A stretch of DNA of 64,000 nt from Haliclona indistincta (Eukaryota; Porifera; Demospongiae; Haplosclerida; Chalinidae). The translations under genes were made by a program, and so were the position numbers. Shown here piece after piece: positions 57,658-64,000 of this stretch. How positions within the stretch are numbered: the first letter of the stretch is position 1; every line of letters starts with the position of its first letter. Location: contig OZ024791.1 in the NCBI GenBank assembly GCA_964017065.1, positions 5,570,547-5,634,546 of the forward strand, given 5' to 3'. The notes under the pieces are model-generated. The model searched no databases and was not told where the DNA came from. It worked only from the letters and a program-made list of their open reading frames with translations.

Positions 57658-58568
57658 ATGGGAGGACAGTGTTCTGTGCTACAGACTCTCAAAAACCAAC
57701 TCTTTGGGAATAAAGAATTTCGGATTCTGATCTGTGGTGAGTTTTAGACTTCACTCATGTTTCGTGCATACTTTTCGGGTTTATCTTGATCAAGGTATTG
57801 ATGCTGCGGGAAAGACCACATTTCTTTACAAGCTTAAACTAGGAGAGGTAGTAACAACCATTCCCACTATCGGTGAGACTAGAAGATGATTCGGTACTAT
57901 GGTAGTGATCTATGAGTGTAGGTTTCAATGTAGAGACCATCGACTACAAAGGATTCTCATTCACATCCTGGGATATTGGAGGCAGAGATGGCACGGTAAG
58001 CAAACCCTTTAACTAGTGAGAGTCATTCCCATTCTTTAGCGAGCTCTTATAAAGCACTACTACCAAGGCACTGGAGCAATAGTGTTTGTTGTGGACAGCA
58101 ACGACAGAGATCGCATTGACCAAACCAAGGATGACCTGTGGAGAATCATCACTGACGATCAACTGAAGAACTGTCCTGTATTGATAATGGCTAACAAGCA
58201 GGACCTTCCCAATGCAATGAGTGTCACTGAGCTTACTGACAAACTGGAGCTCAAAAAAATCGAAGACAAATCATGGCGTAAATATTATACATGTACACAT
58301 GCACTTATAGTTATGCAGACACACTATAGCACACATGCACCCATTGGTAGCATTAATGCTTAATGATGCTCTTCCTGCAGATATCCAGCCATCATGTGCC
58401 CCAACAGGAGAGGGACTGTATGATGGCATGGACTGGCTCCATGCTCAGCTGACTGGAATAGCTGCAGAGCAATCAGTGATTAAACCATTGCAAGAAACCA
58501 AAGACTCTCTCTCCAAACAGGGATCATTAGCTACCTGGTTCTCTTCTTTCTGGACTAATTCAAAATAG
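57658..58568 (+). CDS. ARF-like small GTPase, array gene 1 (switch-II Gln to Arg)
   Basis: Exons 57658-57736, 57795-57872, 57922-57995, 58040-58277, 58381-58568; 218 residues. MGGQ start supplies the myristoylation Gly2. P-loop GIDAAGKTT, switch I PTIGFNVET, Walker B/switch [10 protein letters not shown] where ARF has WDVGGQDK, guanine motif [10 protein letters not shown], and [16 protein letters not shown] matching the [15 protein letters not shown] region. So it is an ARF1-type G domain whose catalytic Gln (Gln71 in ARF1) is Arg. About 40 residues ([20 protein letters not shown]) extend past the normal ARF end. Membrane-traffic role inferred from family only. Exon structure is shared by all four array genes. 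Confidence 0.9.
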
Positions 58569-58713
58569 CAATATTTATTGTCAATTAATTCGTCTGTATC
58601 AGTCAGTGTTTTTACTCAAGAATGTTTCACTGCAGTCAGACTGCAGTACGTGTATTATGACTCAGTCATCGGGCTCACGTGATTTATAAGCTACCCACGA
58701 CCAGGAAGCACTA

Positions 58714-59661
58714 AGGTAGAGTCACCTAATTCCGGTCACTCTTCCGGTGGTTGGACTTTCATTCAGTGTAGCATTAACATCAAGCAGAAGCGAGCGCCAT
58801 AAGCCACGCTTGACAGCACTACCAAGTATGCTCTATCTGCAGGCTAAAAGTTTGCGTAAAATCTCAACTCAAATAAAAGTTAATAAAAAAATAAAAACAT
58901 TATTGTTGTTTAACGTAAAATTAAATCCATGCCCTAATTCCGGTCACCGTGTAATAATGGCGGAAGAAAGACGAAGAGTTGACTCGCAACGTTCATTAAT
59001 GCTATTTCTATGCATTTACTAACTCATAAGGACTTTTGGACCAGGAAAGCCTTCACGGAATGGCGATGGTCGCTTAGCATCTTGTAACTTGCTAACGATA
59101 TCAGCACGCATCTATTTCACGTGTGAGCCCATACCCCAGCTCTTGTAGAACTTGCAAGTCAGGACGCTTTCCTTCTCTTCTGCGTAAGAAAGCATTGTCG
59201 GACTCCCAGCTCCAATCTTTTTTGCTTTTCCTATTGTTAATTTTCACCCACGCATTCGATCGCCTCCACCATAGCTCCACCCATCTACTTTTAGACTGCT
59301 GTTAAGTCGCTACAACTGGAGCTATCAGAATGCCGCGCATACATTTAACTCTAGCTTAGTTAGCCTTTAGTTTTTGGTCAAGTTAGTGAGGCAAGAGTAC
59401 ATAGTTTTAGAACACGGAAGTAAAACCGAAAGCTTTGAAGATAATTGCTACAGCGCAAATGCTCACCGCCCAAGGAATCAGTGCTCTCCCTGCAAAAAGA
59501 AAGTAAGCTCTAGCTTTAATATTTGTTGCTTGTGTAGCCAACTATTGAAACTACACGCACGATAAGTGACTGCTGCTAAAAACGTTCTTTCAGAAAGCGT
59601 CGTGACGTTGTTTTCAAAGTGACCGGAATTAGGGCGTGACCGGAATTAGGTGACTCTACCT
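58714..59661. mobile_element. 948-bp TIR element (non-autonomous DNA transposon)
   Basis: Perfect terminal inverted repeats of 26 bp, starting AGGTAGAGTCACCTAATTCC at 58714 and ending in its complement at 59661, flanked by TA dinucleotides (58712-58713 and 59662-59663). The core motif CTAATTCCGGTCAC recurs inside in both orientations (about 58931-58945 and 59620-59634). No transposase frame; internal ORFs of 60-91 codons are unrecognised. Confidence 0.85.
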
Positions 59662-59816
59662 TACTCATACTCTAGTACGTGGCGTTTTCACGTCTGCAGC
59701 AGAAACGCAAGCAATGCCAAGCATAAATCTGGCTACGCAAGCAGACACTAAACGAGCAACTACGCGTTGGACATTACACTAACGGTAGAACGAGAAGCCA
59801 CTTCTGCTCAGCTAAA

Positions 59817-60621
<805 letters not shown>

Positions 60622-61052
60622 CTAGCATAAGCTACCTTACTCTCTTCTCTCTAGCCAAAATTAATGACAGTAACTATTATCAAATCGTTCACTTGCTTTA
60701 TTTATAGCAGGGTTTTTATGAAAAGATTTTCCTAAATAATGTCACTCAGTACTTTCAGTCCAATAGCAAAGCAAATATATTTGGCCTAGCCAATAAGTAC
60801 ATGCAATGTGCAAAATCAGAACTATGTACATAATTCTATTTATAGCTACAATGTTTATTGCGTAACCTGTGGGCGGACCTGGATGTTGGAATGCTCTACG
60901 TGGCGTTGATCACGTCTGCAGAAGAAACGCAAGCATAAACTGCATCGTACTATTCGTTTATAAAATGAACGAGTGCGCACCGGACAGTAGTACCAACGTG
61001 AACCACTAAAAACTACTAAATCTAATAGCAGAATCTACCAAGCTAGGCTAGA
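60622..61052. other. Intergenic region, array genes 2 and 3
   Basis: 431 bp; presumably the promoter of gene 3. The same sequence recurs at about 62680-63068 before gene 4 (CCTGTGGGCGGACCTGGATG in both). Confidence 0.6.
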
Positions 61053-61936
<884 letters not shown>

Positions 61937-62155
61937 TGTGCTCCTCAGATATTTATTTGTGTTTCTTGGTAATTTTCAATGTTTTTTACACCATATTCAA
62001 AAATGAATTGTAATGAATTAATTTTCTTGCCTGAATAATAATTTTGAGCTATAACACAATAACCAGTGTGATATACTGCAACAAATTGACAGAATTCTCA
62101 AAGCATGACAATAACTATTCGGAATTTTCTACAAGGGTACAAAATCTCTCCAGTT

Positions 62156-62611
62156 TCACGTCATTGATTTGACTACTTTCCTCATTTCTTCGGGTGTACC
62201 TATTCACTGGACTAGACTACTGGACTCACGAATAATGTAATTTTAAACATTATTATTAAGCATTCTAGAATAACAATGAGTGCGTGAGTGAGTGATTGAG
62301 TGATGCACAATACTTACCGTTCGCAACTAGTGCTAAGAATGCCTTCTTTACCTATAAGAAAGACCAGAGTTGTAAATGACAGCAACATTAGCTGAGCTCA
62401 CTCTTATCCTAGTGTCAAACACAACTATCGTCCCAGTCCCACTAGGTGGAATAATATCGTAGCAAGTCTGTGACTTGAGAAAATCAGCAAACAGATCCTC
62501 ACAGCTTGACTCTACAGAGAAAACCACTGAACACTATAATTATCTCTGAACTTGTACTGTACATGTAGCACTTGAAGTTTCAGAAGACTCATCGCTCTCA
62601 TCTCTTAGCAT
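62156..62611 (-). pseudogene. Truncated AMPK gamma-like gene (first CBS region only)
   Basis: Exons (minus) 62611-62558, 62509-62402, 62351-62318, 62199-62156 read as 79 residues. The core CEDLFADFLKSQTCYDIIPP, then VVFDTRIRVKKAFLALVANG, matches the N-terminal CBS1 start of AMPK gamma (SFMKSHRCYDLIP, VVFDTSLQVKKAFFALVANG). The next expected block (VRAAPLWDS) and all further CBS repeats are absent. The last exon is unrelated and ends after 14 codons. The start codon lies 4 bp from the duplication breakpoint at about 62615. Most likely a gene fragment brought in or cut off by array rearrangement; a short expressed protein is possible. Confidence 0.6.
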
Positions 62612-62614
62612 CCA

Positions 62615-63068
62615 TTAACTGGAGCAGCTGCAAAGCAATCAGCACAGACTCCCTCAGCAAACAAGGACCATTAGCTAGCATAAGCTACCTTACTCTCTCT
62701 CTCTCTCTAAAAAAATTCCAAATGACGGTATTATCTAATCATTCACTATAGCAGGGTTTTATGAAAATATTTTCCTAAAGTTGTTTCAGTCCAATAGCAA
62801 AGGAAAAATATCTGGGCGTGCCTACGTACGCAAAATCGGAACATGGCATGTACAGAATTCTTACAATCTCTATTGCGTAACCTGTGGGCGGACCTGGATG
62901 ATGGAATGCTCTGCGTGGCGTTGATCACGTCTGCAGAAGAAACGCAAGCATAAACTGCATTGTACTATTCGTTTTATAAAATGAACGAGTGCGCACTGGA
63001 CAGTAGTACCAACGTGAACCACTAGAAACTACTAAATCTAATAGCAGAATCTACCAAGCTAGGCTAGA
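62615..63068. repeat. Duplicate of gene-2 3' end and gene-3 promoter
   Basis: 62615-62674 repeats the last coding 60 nt of array gene 2 (AACTGGAGCAGCTGCAAA, GCACAGACTCCCTCAGCAAA, stop), without the rest of that gene. 62680-63068 repeats the 60622-61052 promoter region. It shows that gene 4 arose by tandem copying of the unit [gene 2 end - promoter - gene 3]. Confidence 0.85.
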
Positions 63069-63947
<879 letters not shown>

Positions 63948-64000
63948 TGTGCTCCTCAGATATTTATTTGTGTTTCTTGGTACTTTTCAATGTTTTTTAC

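Overview
This is eukaryotic nuclear DNA from an animal, most likely a demosponge; an Amphimedon-like genome is my best guess. The reasons are AT-rich sequence, dense genes with many very short introns (mostly about 40-100 bp, GT-AG), and a gene set of metazoan and ciliary families (CUL3, TAF9, BRCC36, DZIP1, DLG-type MAGUK, NHE6/7/9, CEP63-like, AMPK gamma-like). Alongside these are large lineage-specific families: Ig/FN3 receptors, an ARF-like cluster and a PhoPQ_related/AprA-type secreted protein. I built the gene models by hand from splice sites, phase agreement and family resemblance. Nearly all close in frame.

Layout. 1-881 (-) SDR gene, cut by the window edge; 965-1330 (+) UQCRH; 1456-2045 (-) DYNLT2B-like; 2124-2514 (+) NDUFA1; 2745-5999 (-) organellar Na+/H+ exchanger; 6145-8176 (+) LRR protein; 8555-12522 (-) CUL3, 23 exons; 12862-13643 (+) TAF9; 14597-16534 (-) F-box/WD40; 16624-17816 (+) BRCC36. 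A segmental duplication follows: copy A (about 17582-20425) has a broken CEP63-like gene, copy B (about 23140-25995) has the intact one plus an orphan BRCC36 last exon. The 2.7 kb between them carries a small spliced orphan gene (21059-21998). Then 26315-28476 (+) DNAJC3; 28626-31094 (-) PhoPQ_related; 31197-33936 (+) coiled-coil plus five C2H2 fingers; 34180-38534 (+) DZIP1. Two paralogous single-pass Ig/FN3 receptors (-; 39242-41334 and 46795-48737) flank a full RLE-type non-LTR retrotransposon (42711-46260) with poly(A) and a 15-bp target duplication, inserted in a small TIR element. Next are 49459-50675 (-) TPK1; 50741-51199 (+) LAMTOR4; 52204-57270 (-) DLG-type MAGUK. The last part, 57658-63947, is a tandem array of four ARF-like GTPase genes with a 948-bp TIR element and a truncated AMPK-gamma-like gene among them.

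Organisation. Genes alternate strands, and nine minus/plus pairs are head to head with start codons 65-387 bp apart, so shared promoters are likely. Functions are mixed: respiratory chain, ubiquitin system (CUL3, an F-box adaptor, BRCC36), cilium/centrosome (DYNLT2B, DZIP1, CEP63-like), ER folding (DNAJC3), lysosomal/endosomal (LAMTOR4, NHE) and polarity (DLG). No pathway cluster is implied except the ARF array and the receptor pair.

Most interesting: all four ARF-like genes lack the catalytic switch-II glutamine; one receptor paralogue has an ITAM/ITIM-like tyrosine tail that the other has lost; and the duplication spacer holds an intact four-exon orphan gene.
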